Assembly (NCBI RefSeq): GCF_003369915.1 | Contig: NC_046674.1 | Coordinates: forward strand, 8,308,001-8,372,000 | DNA length: 64,000 nt | Reading direction: 5' to 3' | Origin: Drosophila miranda | Taxonomy: Eukaryota; Arthropoda; Insecta; Diptera; Drosophilidae | Shown here: positions 1 through 14,600 of the stretch, piece by piece | How positions within the stretch are numbered: position 1 is the first letter of the stretch | Layout of the letters: each line of letters opens with the position of its first letter | The notes under the pieces: model-generated | Database searches by the model: none | The model's input: the letters and a program-made list of their open reading frames with translations, nothing else | Told to the model about the DNA's origin: nothing | Program-made: the position numbers and the translations under genes

Positions 1-2247
1 TTATATACTCTATGAAGTAGAAAAAATGATCTAGGTCTAGTTTTTACAGAACTTACAGGAGCACATTCCTCCGATAATAATCTGCCTTCCCTTTTCTGCA
101 TTTCCATAATTTCTGTTCAAAATCATTATACCCCTTGTGGGGGTAGGGGAGAGGGTGGGGAGATTAAAACCAAACAACGCGCCACCACACGTACAAAGAG
201 ATAACAAAAATGGTTTGCAAATTATTTTCAGAGTCCGCTAATTATGGCACCAGCACAAGCGGAATAACATTCGGAAGCCAGAAAGGGAGAGGCTCCGGGG
301 GTCATGCATGAACAAGCTGATTACACACAAACACACTGGCTTACAAATGGCAATCATTGCTATTCTTGGTTTTGTTGTTGTTGCCGCTGCTGCTGGCTTC
401 CAACTGTTTGCCAAACTGTAGTTCCCACTGGGCATTACTGGGCTCTGGTCCAGCAGTAAAATCCACTGCGAATTCTGCTGGTGCGTCACTCCCACGCATG
501 CTTTTATTGCATTTAAAGCCACTCCACATACACAGAGAGTGGAAAAGCACAACAGAATACATTGCATTGTCCACGAGTGCGCTTAATTACACTCTTCTAC
601 ATGGCATTTTGGGCTGAAAGTCTCCCCGAATCAACTCGTGTTCGCAGGCTGAAATTGGTTGAAATTGTTCTGTGGTCTTCTGGGGTATTTACATCACTAA
701 ATCGACAACAATTCAATTTAATTAATATTTTATCAATGATCTTTTCCATGCGGTCTGTAGGGACCCGTTATTTGAGGCTCTCTTGCGTTTACGCTCTTTT
801 CTTCAAACTCCTGCCATCTCGCTCTTTTCCTTTTGATCAAAACCTCTGCTGTATGCACGCTCTCACGCCACTCTCTCACATTTACTCTCTTTATTTTTTC
901 TGTACTGTTCTGAACTCTTTGCCGCCTCTCTCTGATGCTCACGCTCTCTTTCTGTAAATAATCTAGTGCCATTTCATTCCTTTGCTTTGATCGAAGCAGC
1001 TGCCATCTGCTTGCACTCTCCTTCTGTTCCCCACCCATACGAGTACTCCCCTCTCCTACCAATCTCTCACATTTACTCTCTGGATTCTCGATTCTTTTAC
1101 TTCTGTGGAGTGGAGTGTGGAGTGTGTCCGCTTCCAGCCACGTTTTCATGGTGAAATCGTGAATGAACTGTTTAGCCCAGTAAGCCAGTCACGTTCTGGC
1201 CAAAATGGCCAAAAAAGCAGTACCAAGCGGCGTTCAATTTGCAATTTCATTTTGGCCCAAACCATTTGCTCATCCATAAATGAGGGCCCAAACCGACAAA
1301 CTAATTAATTAACTATTTTTGTGCTTGCTGCTGCGTTTATTTTTGGTCGTATAATTATTGTTATTAGTATTTTCTGGTGGCCAAAACCAGAGCTGAAATG
1401 GCAGCTAATTTACGACCCGTTCAAGGCAGGCAGGTGCTGCTCTATGTTGGTCCAATTATTCATGCAGATCGATTAGCCGTGAACCCCCAAAATGGCTCAT
1501 TAGGCCACCGGCTGATTAGACGGTAATTGGGTGAGAGAGAGAGAGATAGATAGATAGAGAGAGTGTCTGGTGCGGAGGCGCAACTTCAAAAGAAATTCAA
1601 TTAAGAGCCACCGCCGACAAGTGAGCAAAACGATTCACCAATCAATCGAAGGCTCCGACAATGATTCACTTCATTCACTCCACTCCACACTCCACTCAAT
1701 CGATAGATCCTAAGAATCGATAGACTCGACAAAAGCCTAAATGCAATCGCCTTTCCCTTTCCCCCCGTATTTGCACAGGCTTTGGCTGTGAAAAAAGCTC
1801 CTTTAAGCCAACGAAAATGCTGACGTTTCGAATCGAAGACAAATAGACAGGCAGGCGACTGACAGAAGCTGGCTAGGGAGGTGGTCTGCAGGTCTGCAGT
1901 GGCTAAAAAAGTTGGCTTAATTAAGTTTTATTTTTTTCTGTTTTGGTGTTCATTCAGTAAAAGTGCTTCCCCTGAAAAGTATGCTACGTGGAGTGGCCAA
2001 GGGAATGCTGTCTGAGGCAATCCACGGAGAAAATCGTTCCCAACTCTTAGCCCGTCCGCCTTTGGTCTATTCTAATTGCTTTTAATCTGAACACGAAAAT
2101 ATTTATGAGCGCCGTATATCCGTATTTAGAGCGGTCTTAAGCCCCGGCAGGAATTCACTTATTGCCAAAAATAACACAGCACACAAATCTCAGACGAAGG
2201 ATAGCAGAAGTTCCACCTTAAATAAACATTTCATTTCTTCCTTCCAG
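1..2247. other. Non-coding upstream region of the Unc13-4 gene
   Basis: No convincing coding exon is seen. The stretch holds CT-rich tracts (about 775-960 and 1010-1100) in which the phrase CTCTCACATTTACTCTCT occurs twice (near 873 and 1066), GA/GATA microsatellites (about 1530-1562) and two ATCGATAG words near 1700-1725. A polypyrimidine tract ending in CAG at 2245-2247 looks like the acceptor for the leader exon of the downstream gene. The region is therefore probably intron or promoter DNA, with a non-coding first exon lying here or outside the window. Confidence 0.5.
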
Positions 2248-2625
2248 AGCCTTCGAGAGCTGCCACCAGAGAGGGAGGAGAGCCAGAGCCAGAGCCAGAG
2301 CCTGCTGCCTAGGCCCCGAATCGGACCAATTTATAATTGTGAATCATAACGACGCCAGATACAGATACAGATACAGATACAGATACACAAGCAGTGCCAT
2401 TGCCAGTGCTAGAGCCAGGGCCAGAGCCAGAGTCAGGGCAAGAGCAAAGGCTTTGCATACGCAGAAAGTTTCCAAGTGATTAATTTCACAAAGGGATTCG
2501 ACAGAAGCAGGAGAAGGAGCAGCAGGAGCAGGAGCAGAAGCAGAAGCAGCAACTTAAGCCAATTACGCAAGTGATAAGAACGAAATAAAGCAAGGGCCGG
2601 GGCAGGGGCAGCGCCAGATGCCGCC
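2248..2625 (+). other. 5' UTR exon part of the Unc13-4 gene
   Basis: Runs from an inferred acceptor (CTTCCAG at 2241-2247) to the start codon. It is low-complexity: GCCAGA hexamers near 2280-2305, four GATACA units near 2356-2384, and AGCAGGAG/AGAAGC repeats near 2500-2555. A three-codon upstream ORF (ATG at 2618) has a TGA at 2627-2629 that overlaps the main ATG at 2626. Confidence 0.55.
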
Positions 2626-5600
2626 ATGAGTTTCCTCAGCTCTATGCAGCAGTATGTAACAAGTGGCATCTCGAGCCTGGGACTCGGCAATCGACGCTTC
2701 TCCCTCTCCCGCCAGGAGTCCAGCGAGCAGCAGTCGGGAGGCGTTGGCGGCGTCCCACCTGGTGGCATCGCTGCCGCTACACCTCAGCCACCGTTTGCCC
2801 CGCAGCAGCAGCTGCAACAACAGCCGCTGCCACTGCCGTTGCCACTTCAACAACAGCAGCAGCAGCAACAATTGCTGCTGCAGCAGCAGCAGCAACAGCC
2901 GCCACACGGCCACCCACCGCTTCAGCAACAGACGAGCATTGGCAGTGGCCTGGGCATAGGACTAGGTGCAGCTGCCGTTTATGGGGCACCGGCCACACCC
3001 ATCGCAGGAGTGGGAGCCACAGCGAGCGGCAGCAATTATCCATCCGGCGGCGTAGTAATCGGCAACCCGAATGCCACAAATCCATTGCTGGGTGAGTTTT
3101 TCCTGGAACATGGTACAGAGGGTACGAGGGTCCGAGGGTAAAGCGCTGGCAGCAGTGCCATCTTATTGAGGTTCTAATGGTGATTCCTAGAATCCTCAAT
3201 TGTAGAACTGCGATTCATTCCGGTGGTCCATAGAAACAGGAGGTTGAATTTTAATCCCCAAGTGGAAACTAGGATATAAATCGCTCTAAAGAAACTACAA
3301 TTCATCGGAAAGCAAAGCTTACGTTGACTTTTACTTTTACCTTTGCTTCCCACATTCCCACATTCAATTTTCCATCAGCTGCCAAAACTTTGCGGTCTAT
3401 AAACCCCCAGAACACACATAAGAACAATCTCTCTGTGCGTTCGAGTCTGTGGCAGAACATGGAAAAGTTTATTGAATCCGCCAGGCGTTATCGAGTCGCA
3501 ATATGAAAATTACATTACATACTCGTATCTTGGGCGGGGACAGGCACCAAATGCGACCAAAGTTTCGCTTTCGCAAATGTTTGGCCACGCCATCGCGTAT
3601 ATATGGGTATCCACAAATGTACAGACAAATCCGTAGCTCCAGGCTGGAGCAGTGGAATGCCAGGGACCAGGATGCTGCTCCTGGTGCTGGTGCTGGTGCG
3701 GATGCTGATGCTGGTGGAGCGAAAGCAATCAACATGCATATGTGACTTCTTGTGCGGCTTCTTGTTGGCTATGCAAAACTTGTTTGCTAACCTAAACGAT
3801 GTTCGGTTTGTTGTTTCTGTCGCAGTTGGCAAATGCAAACACATTTCAATGCCAAGACAAAGAGCCAGGGAGGCGGAGTGCCGAGCGAGTACTGGCGTGT
3901 CGTGGCCACAAAAACCGCCGACTGCGAAACTATCCAGGCGTCGACACCCACATGGACTTGGCGGCACTGGCATTTGCTTGAGTTTTGATTCAGTGGCGTC
4001 TCTATAGCATTTGAATCAAAATTGAAATTGGCTTATCTTGTTGCACGAGCCACGAACGGGCGGTTTGTCTTGGCCAAAAAACAACAGGCGGCGGGGGGTG
4101 GGGCGGTAAATCTCCATCGAAAGCCATCAGCGTGTAAGCGCATTTGCTGGCTGTCCATACGGGTACGTGGGGGTTGGGTGGGTATCCTTGTGGGTTTTAG
4201 CAGCTCTTTGGATTCCGGTCCAGTCCAACTTTCAGTTTTGAACAGTTTTTTGCGAATACAGCAGGAGGAATCCCTAGCCTTGCCCAAAAAAAGCTTTCTT
4301 GTCGAAGCCGCAGAAATGGTTTGTACCCATCCTAGTTCTAAGTAGGGCTTCCACTGCCATTGTCCTTGTGGGGGAACTGTGGGAACTAGAGGACTGTGTA
4401 CAGGACCCTGAGTATGAGTGGGAGTCGCCGCAGCAGCCGCACAGATGCATGTCAAGGTTGCGGTTGCAGTGCCGTTTGCCGTTTGCCTTGAGCATCGCCT
4501 TCACGCCGCACGGACCGCACCACACCACACCGCACTGCACTGCACATTGACTTTGACTGGGGCTCGTTTCCCATTTGACTTTCGTGCCACACGGCCACAC
4601 AATTTGCATGTGTCGGGAGTTATGGGGCTGGGCTTCCAATGCTTTCCAAACTAATCTTTTGCCCAACTCAAAGCCTCTCGTTCTCCTTTGCAGGCTATCC
4701 CAAAACTGGAGCTGGTTGCACCTCCACATCCGCTTCCGGCAGCGGCGGCACACCCCAGTCCCGTCGCCAATCGCGCGCCCTGGAATGCCTCGCCCCGCCG
4801 CGCACCGGCTCGTTCCGGCAACGCAACTCGCCGCTGCACCAAGTGGATCCGCCGCCACGCCCACCGTTGGCCTTCTGCAAGCGTCGCCTGAGCTGGCCCG
4901 AGGTGGACCCGCGCTCCAATTCCGGGTAAGTCCGAAGTCATCCAAAGGGAGCCAGCCGATGGCCACCTAATGCATAGTTGATGTGCGAGAAGCGCTGCGA
5001 TCCAGCGCCCTAGAATGGATTTTCGAAATTAAATGTCTGTCTGAACGGGGGCCGGAACGGGCCTAAGTCCCGTCCGGGTCGTGTTTACTGGCGGTAATTA
5101 ACCTTTGGATAGAAATGTTAATATTTCGCCCAACTTGCCGCCAGATATTTACCCAGGCATGCACACACACACACACACAGACAGAGGTATTCGAATGTGA
5201 AATGCATAAATTAAACAGGAAGAGAGGGCAAGTGGGTGAATATATATATATAGAGAGAGAGAGAGGGGAGGGGAGGGAGGGAGACAGAGGAGCGAAGGAT
5301 AATGAGCGTCTTTAGGGATTTGAGGTCTGCTTTTGGGCCCATAAATAAGCAGTATGGCAGGCAGCTAGCCCAAAGGAAAGGGCACAGGTTAGAGGGTAGA
5401 GGGTACGGGGTGCAGGGTACAGGTACAGTGCGACTCAATGGAAATCTTAAATGAATTATTTACCAATTAATTAATGTACTTCAATTTCAGTTGTGTTCTC
5501 GATTTGTTTTTTCGAATGCCCAAAAGAAAACTTTACCGCTCTCGACCTTCATAATTATGTAATTAGAAAAGTTCTCTGAGTTTTCCCAACGAAACTTTCG

Positions 5601-8600
5601 CACCCACCTACGAGGGGGAGGGATGCTGCCTCTGCTTCTGCTTCTGCTGCTGCTGCTGCTGGCCTGGCAACTTCCTTCGAATGCGGGCCAAACCTTTGAG
5701 TGTAGAAAAGTTTTCGCCCATAACCTACATGTAGACCCCGACCCCCCCCCCCCCCCCCCCCCCCCCCCCACCGAAAAACCCCCCTTCCCACATAGAGAGG
5801 GTAGGGTGTCTTGTTCTTGAGCTTGTTTAAGGCTGGTGTGCTGGGGTTGGGCACTCTGATTGCTCTTAACGAGCGAGAGAGTCCTCCCAGCCCAGGTGCA
5901 ACATCCTCGAGAGCCAGCCATCGCAGCAGCTGCAGCATCTTTGTGGCACACAAAGCGAACGGAGCGCCATCCACTTTGCATAATACCGCATCTGCTTAAC
6001 CCGAGAATGTGCGCATAATGTGAGTTCGGATCACAGGTTACATTTAATTAAGCCCGAAATGAGATTTTCGGCGGAGCAAAAGATACCCGCCTGATGATGG
6101 CTTCAAGAAATATGTGTGTTTTCTGATGATCGGGCTGAGGGGGGCATTCATTAGTCAAGTTAGCAGCCCCAAGGAGCTTCGAGAACTCCTCAAGCTCCTT
6201 CCGATAAAGGGTTTTTACAGACAGATTTGTTTTCCTTCATTAACGAAGCCATCGGTTGCCTTGCTGCCGGGCTGCCAACTTGCTTTGTTTGGTGTCCGCT
6301 GGCCAGAGTTGCCATACACAGGCAAAATTAGTATCTAACCGCACATTTTTCTGGTTAATTTGTCACTAAAAGCCAAACAATTACTCGGCTTATTAATATC
6401 CAATTGATTCGCAAATTCTCATATTTCATGCATCAAGTGTTAATTGAAGCGAAATTAGTTTGTCACCGCATCCATTAGATTGCAGCGAAAAGAAGCCATT
6501 TACCCAACGAAAATTCAATTCAATTAAATATTATGCACACGCAAAAAATTAATTCATCATAGCACAATTTATTCATCAGCAATTTAAGTGCATTTTCTGC
6601 AAAAGTTAACGGCATAATAATAAATAATTAGTGTCAAAAGTTGGGTTCGCACATAACTTTTTCACCTCGAAAATGATTTTATTCTTTTTTTTTACCTGCA
6701 AGTTAAATATAAAATAAATATTTGCGACAAAATAAATACCAAAGAAAATACACACAAAAAAACTTTCACTACGAAACGTTTTTAGGGTCCCGGTCCCGGT
6801 GCCACAAAAAATACAAAGGGCACGAGAACTGACAGTCAAAAAAATTGTGGAGAAAAATCCTAAACCCAAAAAAATTGAAACCGAAAATTGAGTGTCTCTG
6901 GAAGCGACGAAATCACAAAGCAAACCAAAGGCAGTGACGAAGGAAAATAAAACAGCAAAATAAACAACTGCGCGGAAAAGTTTCAAATGAAATTTTTTCA
7001 CAAAAACTTTTCCTAGAGACGGGGCCCCGCGGGGGGGGCGACAGCGTACCGGGTGCGGTACAACTTAAAACAATGCAGTTAGTGTCCTGGACAGTGTCTG
7101 CCCAGTGTACCCTATCATTAACGGCAATTACTTTGACCATTTTCACACGCCCCACCCACACGTAGCCAGGGCCAGAGCCAGAGCCAGAGCCAGAGCCGGG
7201 CGTCAGAGAAGTGCCCACAAAAAGTGTTGCCTATATTTCAGGGTGCCGACAGAAAGTGTTGCCTACTGCGAGGAGTCATCGCCTGGGATTATTTTTGTTT
7301 TTTTGTTGTATTTTTTTTGCCCCATAAAAGTAACGTAAACGTAAAAAATCATCAACGCCGGCGACAAAGTTAAGCCGCTTAGCTGTTTCCCGTGCTGAGT
7401 GCGCAAAGTTTTGCTCAACTTTTCCCTGCCACATCTGCTCGGATAGGGGATTTACCCCACAGATGGTACGGCCTGGCAGTATGTCTGCTGTGTGTGTGTG
7501 TGTGTGTGTGTGGGTGAGGCATGCAAATCAAATGATTAGGTTGAGCATCCCAGCTATCGTTTCTAGGCCTAGTTGGGACCGTCCCGCCTGCCTGGCCCCC
7601 ACACACTCGCCCTCGCCCTCGCCCTCGCACTCGCCCTCGCACTGAAACTTTCAATCAAATATGCAAACTTCTGAATATTTGTATACAATTAGCGGCTCAG
7701 GGCGAGATTGGGGCGGGCATACACCGAGTGGTACGAGTGGTGCGAGTGGTGCGAGGGCTATGAGGTCCAAGGGTAGCGTAGTCCGGGCAACAGGCGACCC
7801 TTATCAATGTTGAAATAGGTACGGTACGGACAATGTCACATTTATACGCCGAGAAGAGCATATTGACAGCGCCAATTAAAGTCAGACACCGAACTGACAG
7901 GGACAGGCAGTCAATTTGAATATTCTTTGATACTACTCGTCCCGAATGGAGTTCAGAGTGGAGTCCGCCCCTCTCTTGCATTCTCTCGTATGGATAACCC
8001 TACTTTATCTGTTTTTTTTTCCTTTTTTTCGTCTTTTTTTGGATACAGAGTACAGGAAACGGATGGCTCGTATTTTGAGAACTTTACATCGCTCGGCTGG
8101 AAACGTGAAAATCGTCGCATGTCAGCCACGCGTGCCGCCGAGGCACGTGCCGAGGCTAATCCCGAAAATGAACGTGATCCGCCGGCGCCTGAGGAGTCCA
8201 TTGACCGCCAGGACGAGAAGGAGAAACTGTATGCGGAGGTCCTGCATACCATTGCAAATACGGTGGGCGCCCCAGCACCGGGCGGACAGGTAAGTGGATC
8301 AGAGATAAATCAATATTGGTGGGCGGGGGAGTCGGCTAGTTTCTCGGTGCTCGGAGGGGGGGACCAGCGTTGAATGAAATTATGATTTGGGTGCCGGAGA
8401 ATTGGAGAAGTTATGCAAATAGTTACAAATTATACAAATTAAGGCAATTTCGGGGAGATAACCCGCCGCACACCCACACACACACGCACACACACACACA
8501 CACGCACATACACAGATACAGATAGACATACGTCTGAGCCTGAAGCAAGGATGCGATGCAAAATGATTGAAAGGCTTAATCGGGCACATTAGGGGTCTGC

Positions 8601-11600
8601 AAGACGTTTTGCAATTTGAATGATTAATGTCTGGGTTTGCCGTTGCCCCGAGGCCCAAGCCGACAACCCCAGAACCCCACAACCCCACACCCCCACCCCA
8701 CATCTGGCTGGGAACCCAATTTCTTTTTACCGGCTCTCGAGCTTATGTTTCTGGGGGGAGGTGGGGTGGGAAATTCAATTAAAAATGTGCTACTTTTTCC
8801 TCCTCATTGATGATTGCCATTTGAAAAAGAATTTTCCAATATTTTCGCCATATTTCTCTCGCTATGGGCATCTGCCTTCCTCAACACGAGTTCATTTTTC
8901 AATTATCGTTTTTAATTTAAGAGTAAGAAAATTGTTAGACTCACCGCCCAGCCCCCCGCCCGCCCAGTGCACAACTAATGAAACTTGAGCTTGAGTCCCA
9001 GAGGGCGGGCCAGGGCGAAGACAGTCGAGGAGCAGGAGCAGGGGAAGGAGCAGGAGCTGGACTGCCGGGGAGTGGAGTGGCACGATGAGAAGCAAGGTTA
9101 CGCCAGCATAATAAAAGTTTCCTCTAGTCGCAGTAGCGGAAAATACGCGTTCGTCCTGCTGTGATTGAGTTGAAACTGGTCAAATCTCGCGGGTCCCGCA
9201 AAGCGGATAGAGAGACGAGAGAAACATGGCCAGAGAGAAAGTCGGCGAAGAAAGTTATTGCCTTGCCGGGTCTCAATGGGGGACTGCACTCTCACTCTCT
9301 CTCACTCTTTGCTGCCCCTTTCTCTGCTTTAGTTTGTTGGCCATTTTTGCATTTAATGGTAAATAATTACAAGTAAATGCGATTTGCTCGGCCATCTGAG
9401 GGTTAAACCTTTACTAATGGAAATTAATGAAAAGAAAAAACATAAAATAAAAGTAATAACGACTGAGAGAAAGAAAGAGTCTCCAGCAGAGGCACAATCT
9501 CGAGAGTTGCCAGGCCATAATCAGGCCAAAAGGATGGGAATGAAGAGAAGAATTAGTTACAATTATAATTAGCTATGAAGAACTTACCCGCGGGGGAGGA
9601 GAGAGCAGCATTCAGATTTCTTTCGATCCAGTTAAGGTATCGAACTGAAAGAAATACCAATTAGCAGAGATGGCATTCGAGTTCTTAAAAAGTTTCCTTC
9701 ATCCATTGCCTTTATTCCTGAAGGGATATTTCCACTGAAAACCAATTTATGAATTGCCTTATTTAAATACGAATCAATTCCCCAAGTTACAGAAATCTAC
9801 ATCTAATCCAATTATTCGCTGTGACATATCAAATGCTGTCTGCTCATTATTCAAACTAAGGCCTTGGTGATATATTTCGAAAAGTGTGCCAAAAATACAC
9901 AAAAAATTAATTGGATTTCGAAAATATTCACAACATAAGTCTGAAACTTGAACCACTCTCGATATCCAAGTCGAATTAATGGCCTCATAATGAAGTTTGC
10001 CCATAATTTCGACTGCAGGTCCAGGCAATCAAATTATAATAACACCCCCTATAGAGCACTAGTGGGGGGTGGGGGGGAGATGTGATGAAAGCGTTACGCG
10101 AACCGTGATCGAAATCAAAAGTCGAGAGGCTAATAAATTCAACGAAAGATAAATCAATAGAGATGAGAGGGAAGAAACAGAAAGGACAAGAAAATCAAAA
10201 GAGAACAAAGAGAAAAGCAAAAGCAAAAGCAAAAGAAAAAATGTTTTGCCAGCCAATAAATGAAATTTCTTTTACGTTGGCACTTCGCAACGGAGAAAAT
10301 ATGCAAATTTTTTCAATTTTAATGATATTATAATTTTGTTTACTCCCAAATATTTACAAATAAATGACAATATAATTAAATTAAATGAGAATAAATTTAC
10401 TCTCCTTCTTCTCCCTATGGCAACATGCGGCGTATACGTAATTTGGCTCACATGGAAAATCTGCTTCGTCTTTGGCTTGGCTTCCACTCTGTCTGCTCAA
10501 TGGATGCTCGATGCTGGATGGTACACAGTTTGCACATTACAAGGATGAGATGTATCTGCATGCACAGCGCGCCTTTGGTGTCAATCCGGATCGTCATTAT
10601 CGCCTGCTGCATGCCTCCGCCGAGGATAAACCAAAGATAATCGTACTCTCTGCGGTGGTAATCGAGGCTGATGGCCTGGAGGCAAAGGATGCCAATGGTA
10701 AGAGCCACTCCACTCGACACCTCGCACTCCTCGCACTCCTCTCCGATGTATCAATCTGTCTGTCTGCACATATATGTATGCTATATAAATCTACCCGTCC
10801 TCACTCTCTACCTCCTCTTGTGTTGTCGTGTGTAAATATTTTTAGTTTGTAAATTGATTTTGCGGCTGTTGCGGTAATTGCATTATGAAATTGTGCATGT
10901 GTGTGTGCCGTGGTGACCCGTGTGCCCCGTGTGCCCCGTGTGCTCCGTGTGCCTGTGCCTGGGCAAATCAAAAAGCCAAACGAGGCGTCCATAAACTTTG
11001 GCACCATGTGCGTTGACTATTTCCTTCAATTATAGTATATTTTCTTTGGTTTTCTTTCACATTTTTTTGGGTTTTTCTTGGCTCAAAGTAACAGTTTTGC
11101 TTATGCCCATTGCCATTGCCTGGTATCGCATCTGTCTCCGGGTCCACAGCTCCCAGCGTCAGCGTCAGCGCCAGCGCCAGCTCCAATGTTCCTTCAATAA
11201 ATTTGCAATTTAATGCTTCCCATTTTGTTCATTATGCTGGAGAGCAGAGCCCCAGAACCAGGAGCACGGGCTGGAGCTAGAGCAAGAGCTCCTCCTCCTT
11301 TTACCACAGCCACATCGAAGGCAACGCAATTTCGCATTTTAATGTGCTCAAGGATGTGTAAGGAATACGTTGAGTGCTCCCTCGTCTACTTCTACTTCTA
11401 CTTCTGTTTGAGCGTTTTTTTTTTCTCCTGCCCAGCCCTAGTAGTGCACTGTTAGTGCCGTCTGCCATCTGCTAAATGTACTGATGACGACTGCCGTCTT
11501 GCCAGAGAAGGAACACCAGCAGGCAGGCAGGCAGGAGCCAGCGGGTGGCAGGATACTCCAGGCAGGAGTGTGCTGTGCTGTGGAGTGGAGTGGAGTGGAG

Positions 11601-14600
11601 GGTACGCTTGTGGCCCTGGGCAGATGGCAAACAACTCGTTGCCAATGAAACGTGGCCGATGAGAGTGGGCAGGGTCGCCTTTGTTTGGGCCATTCTCGAT
11701 TGGCAAATAAGCTGCCAAAGCGAAGAATCGGGTGCTCGGCTCGGGCTCAGTTTTCATTAGCAGCCATTGATTCCGTTTGTCCTGGTCAGGCTTGAAAGCC
11801 AGCAACACAATTGCTCATTACAATGAGTGCTGCTCGATGTACAAATCACAAATCCGAATTCCAAATGAGCCATTTCTGTGGGATAATCGCTTTACGAGCG
11901 CCCTCCTCCCCCTCCAGATCCTCGGTCCATACCCTCAACTTTCACCCGAAACTTTCACTCAGTTTAAATGCCATGCCACGAAATAGTGTCCCACTGCGGC
12001 CATTCAGCGTCATGTTTTCCATTATCCCGCTCTTCATAAATAATCTTAATCTTGGCACTCGGCATCTGTTCTGCATTGGTGGCCGATGGCCGATGCTCGA
12101 TGGCCGGTGGCCGGTGGCCGGTGGCCCCCGTGCGTTAATCACGGCCACTCAATAATTGAGCGGCACTTTATGCAAATGAAATTTTAATCATACGCAATGT
12201 GTGAATGCCACCAGCTGACACCGTGCCCAGTCCTGGATCCCCGGGGGGCAGCCCCATTAATTGGCCTTTAATGTCATTCGGGCGAGCACTTCATTAATGC
12301 TGCACCATTTCTCACTTTCCTTTCCTTTCTTTTGCTCTTCTATGCTCTCGCTTTTCCTGGCCATCACTTATTCCATTGAAACACTCTCTCTCTCTCGCTG
12401 CTTCTGTATCTCTCTGTATATCCAATTATTTATCGGCCCCGCAGGTTTCTCGGATCCGTACTGCATGCTGGGCATCCAGCCGGACGGTGACGGTTGTCCG
12501 CCCGTGTCGCCGCTGCCGCTGCCGCCGACACCGCGAGCCCTATCGGCGGACATGAGCGGTGGCTTTGACAACAGCGCCACGGATTCGCCGCCGCACCGAA
12601 AGCATAGCTTCCGGCTTAGCTTCAAGCGGCGGGAGGCGGGTCGACGGGAGCAGCGCGACTCACTGGGCGGCCCGGTGCCCGCCAAGCTCATCAAGGCGAC
12701 CAGCATCAAGCCGCACACGCTGACCCCCAAATGGAATGAGAAGTTCAAATTGTAAGTGAATCAAATGGACAGGATTGGAGTAGAGTCGAGTCGAGTCGGG
12801 TCGAGTGGAGGGGAGTGGAGTGGGGACCATTCGAAATTGTTTGCCAAATCAAATGGAGGGGCACGGCACATTTAATGGTGGGGATTTGTAACGAATTATT
12901 CAATTACTGCCGCGCTCTTCCTGGACTTGGAAATACTTGAAATTTCATCTGAAAAAGCAAAGTGGGTTTTCAGACTTCATTTACGCTCGACTGGTTGATA
13001 AATGTGTCCCACACTGGGTCGAAAAAGGCGGGAAAACAACCAGAAAAGATCTCTGTCGTATGCTAAACGATTCGAATCCCCCCAAGTACCGAACGTAATT
13101 TACGAGTTGTAAGCAATAACGAAAAGAAATCCATTTAAATTTGCCATCAAATTGAAACACAAATGCATGAGAAGGTTGCCCCATAAGAAATGCAATCAAA
13201 TTTATGTTGCAATTGCAATAAAAACAGAGCAGAAACAGAGCAGGACAAGTCGAAGCTTAGATACACTTTAAAATAGTCTTCGAAGTCCTTCAGGGACTTT
13301 CTAGCGCCTTCATGAATGCCAAGCATTTCCAAGAATTCCCTGAAATGTTCAATTACGAATAATTGACCTTTTCATGGCCCTTTAGATATGAAATACAATA
13401 CAATACAAATACAAGTAAAAAATACTTTACAGTACATTAAAGCAAATTACAGGGGTCCCCCTATTGAAATAGGAGCACTTTCCGAGAAATGTTTCTGCAG
13501 CAGAGCGTTTTCAATTTAAAAGAAAAATATAAATCTTGTAATAAATTAAATGGAGCAGCAAAGCTCAGGGCCATATTCCAAGAAAGCCCATAAACACATG
13601 CTAACATTTGTAAAAGCCTTGAGAACACATACATAGACGAATGGAAGGCGGGAAGAATTTCCACAGGATGTGGTTGCCCACCCACAAGCAGAGCTCAGAG
13701 TTCACGGTTCACACTTGAGACAATCGCCATCTTTTGTTTGTCGCCTGCAGTGACATAGATGACATCAACACGGACACCTTTCACCTGGACATCTGGGACC
13801 ACGATGACGAAAGCTGCGTCCTGGACGCCGTCTCGCGACTGAACGAAGTTCGTGGCGTGCGCGGACTGGGGCGCTTCTTCAAGCAGGTCTGCCAGTCGGC
13901 GCGTCAGGGCTCCCAGGACGATTTCCTCGGCTCGGTGAACATAGCCATATCGGATATACCCTCCACCGGGCTGGACGCCTGGTTCAAGCTGGAGGCACGC
14001 AGCCACCGCAGCACCGTGCAGGGACGCATCCGTCTCAAGCTGTGGCTCTCGACACGCGACGATCGGGGCAATATCGCCGAGGAGAATCACGAGCACCAGA
14101 TGCACAAGGTCGAACAGCTGCAGATGGTGTTCATGCAGCACGAGGTGACCACCCACGAGCCCTCGTGGACCTGGTGCGGGGACCTGCCGGGTCCGGCCCT
14201 AACCATACTCCATCAGTTGGCCGTGCAGGGAGATCTATCGGACCTGCATTGCGCCATGGCCAGGTGAGTTATCAAACGAAAAAAGGGTGGAGAGGCACCC
14301 CTTTCTAGCTATTTCTATTCCTTTCAGATATGTGGCAGCGGCCAAGTTGAATCGATCGACACCATTGGACCCGAAGTTCCTGCACCGTCTGCTTGGCGAT
14401 GTGGAGAAGCAATGGAATCAGCCCAATCAGGAGGCCTTGAGTCGGGATCTGGAGCAGTGGCTGGCCGAGGCGATGAATGGATTTGTGGAGCGTTCGCTGA
14501 ACCAGATCCGGCGGCACAGGGACATCTTTCCGGCCCTGAATCCGCCCTCGCTGATACGCCTGGAGTTCCTGCTGCGCTGCCTGGGACTGCTCGGCTCGAT

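Noticed and set aside
562..1149. Overlapping frames on both strands (131 and 138 codons)
   Set aside because: Both derive from CT/GA low-complexity DNA.
7165..7198. Short tandem repeats (here and at many sites) as CRISPR or satellite arrays
   Set aside because: These are simple microsatellites with units of 2-7 bases and no spacer structure, in a eukaryotic genome.
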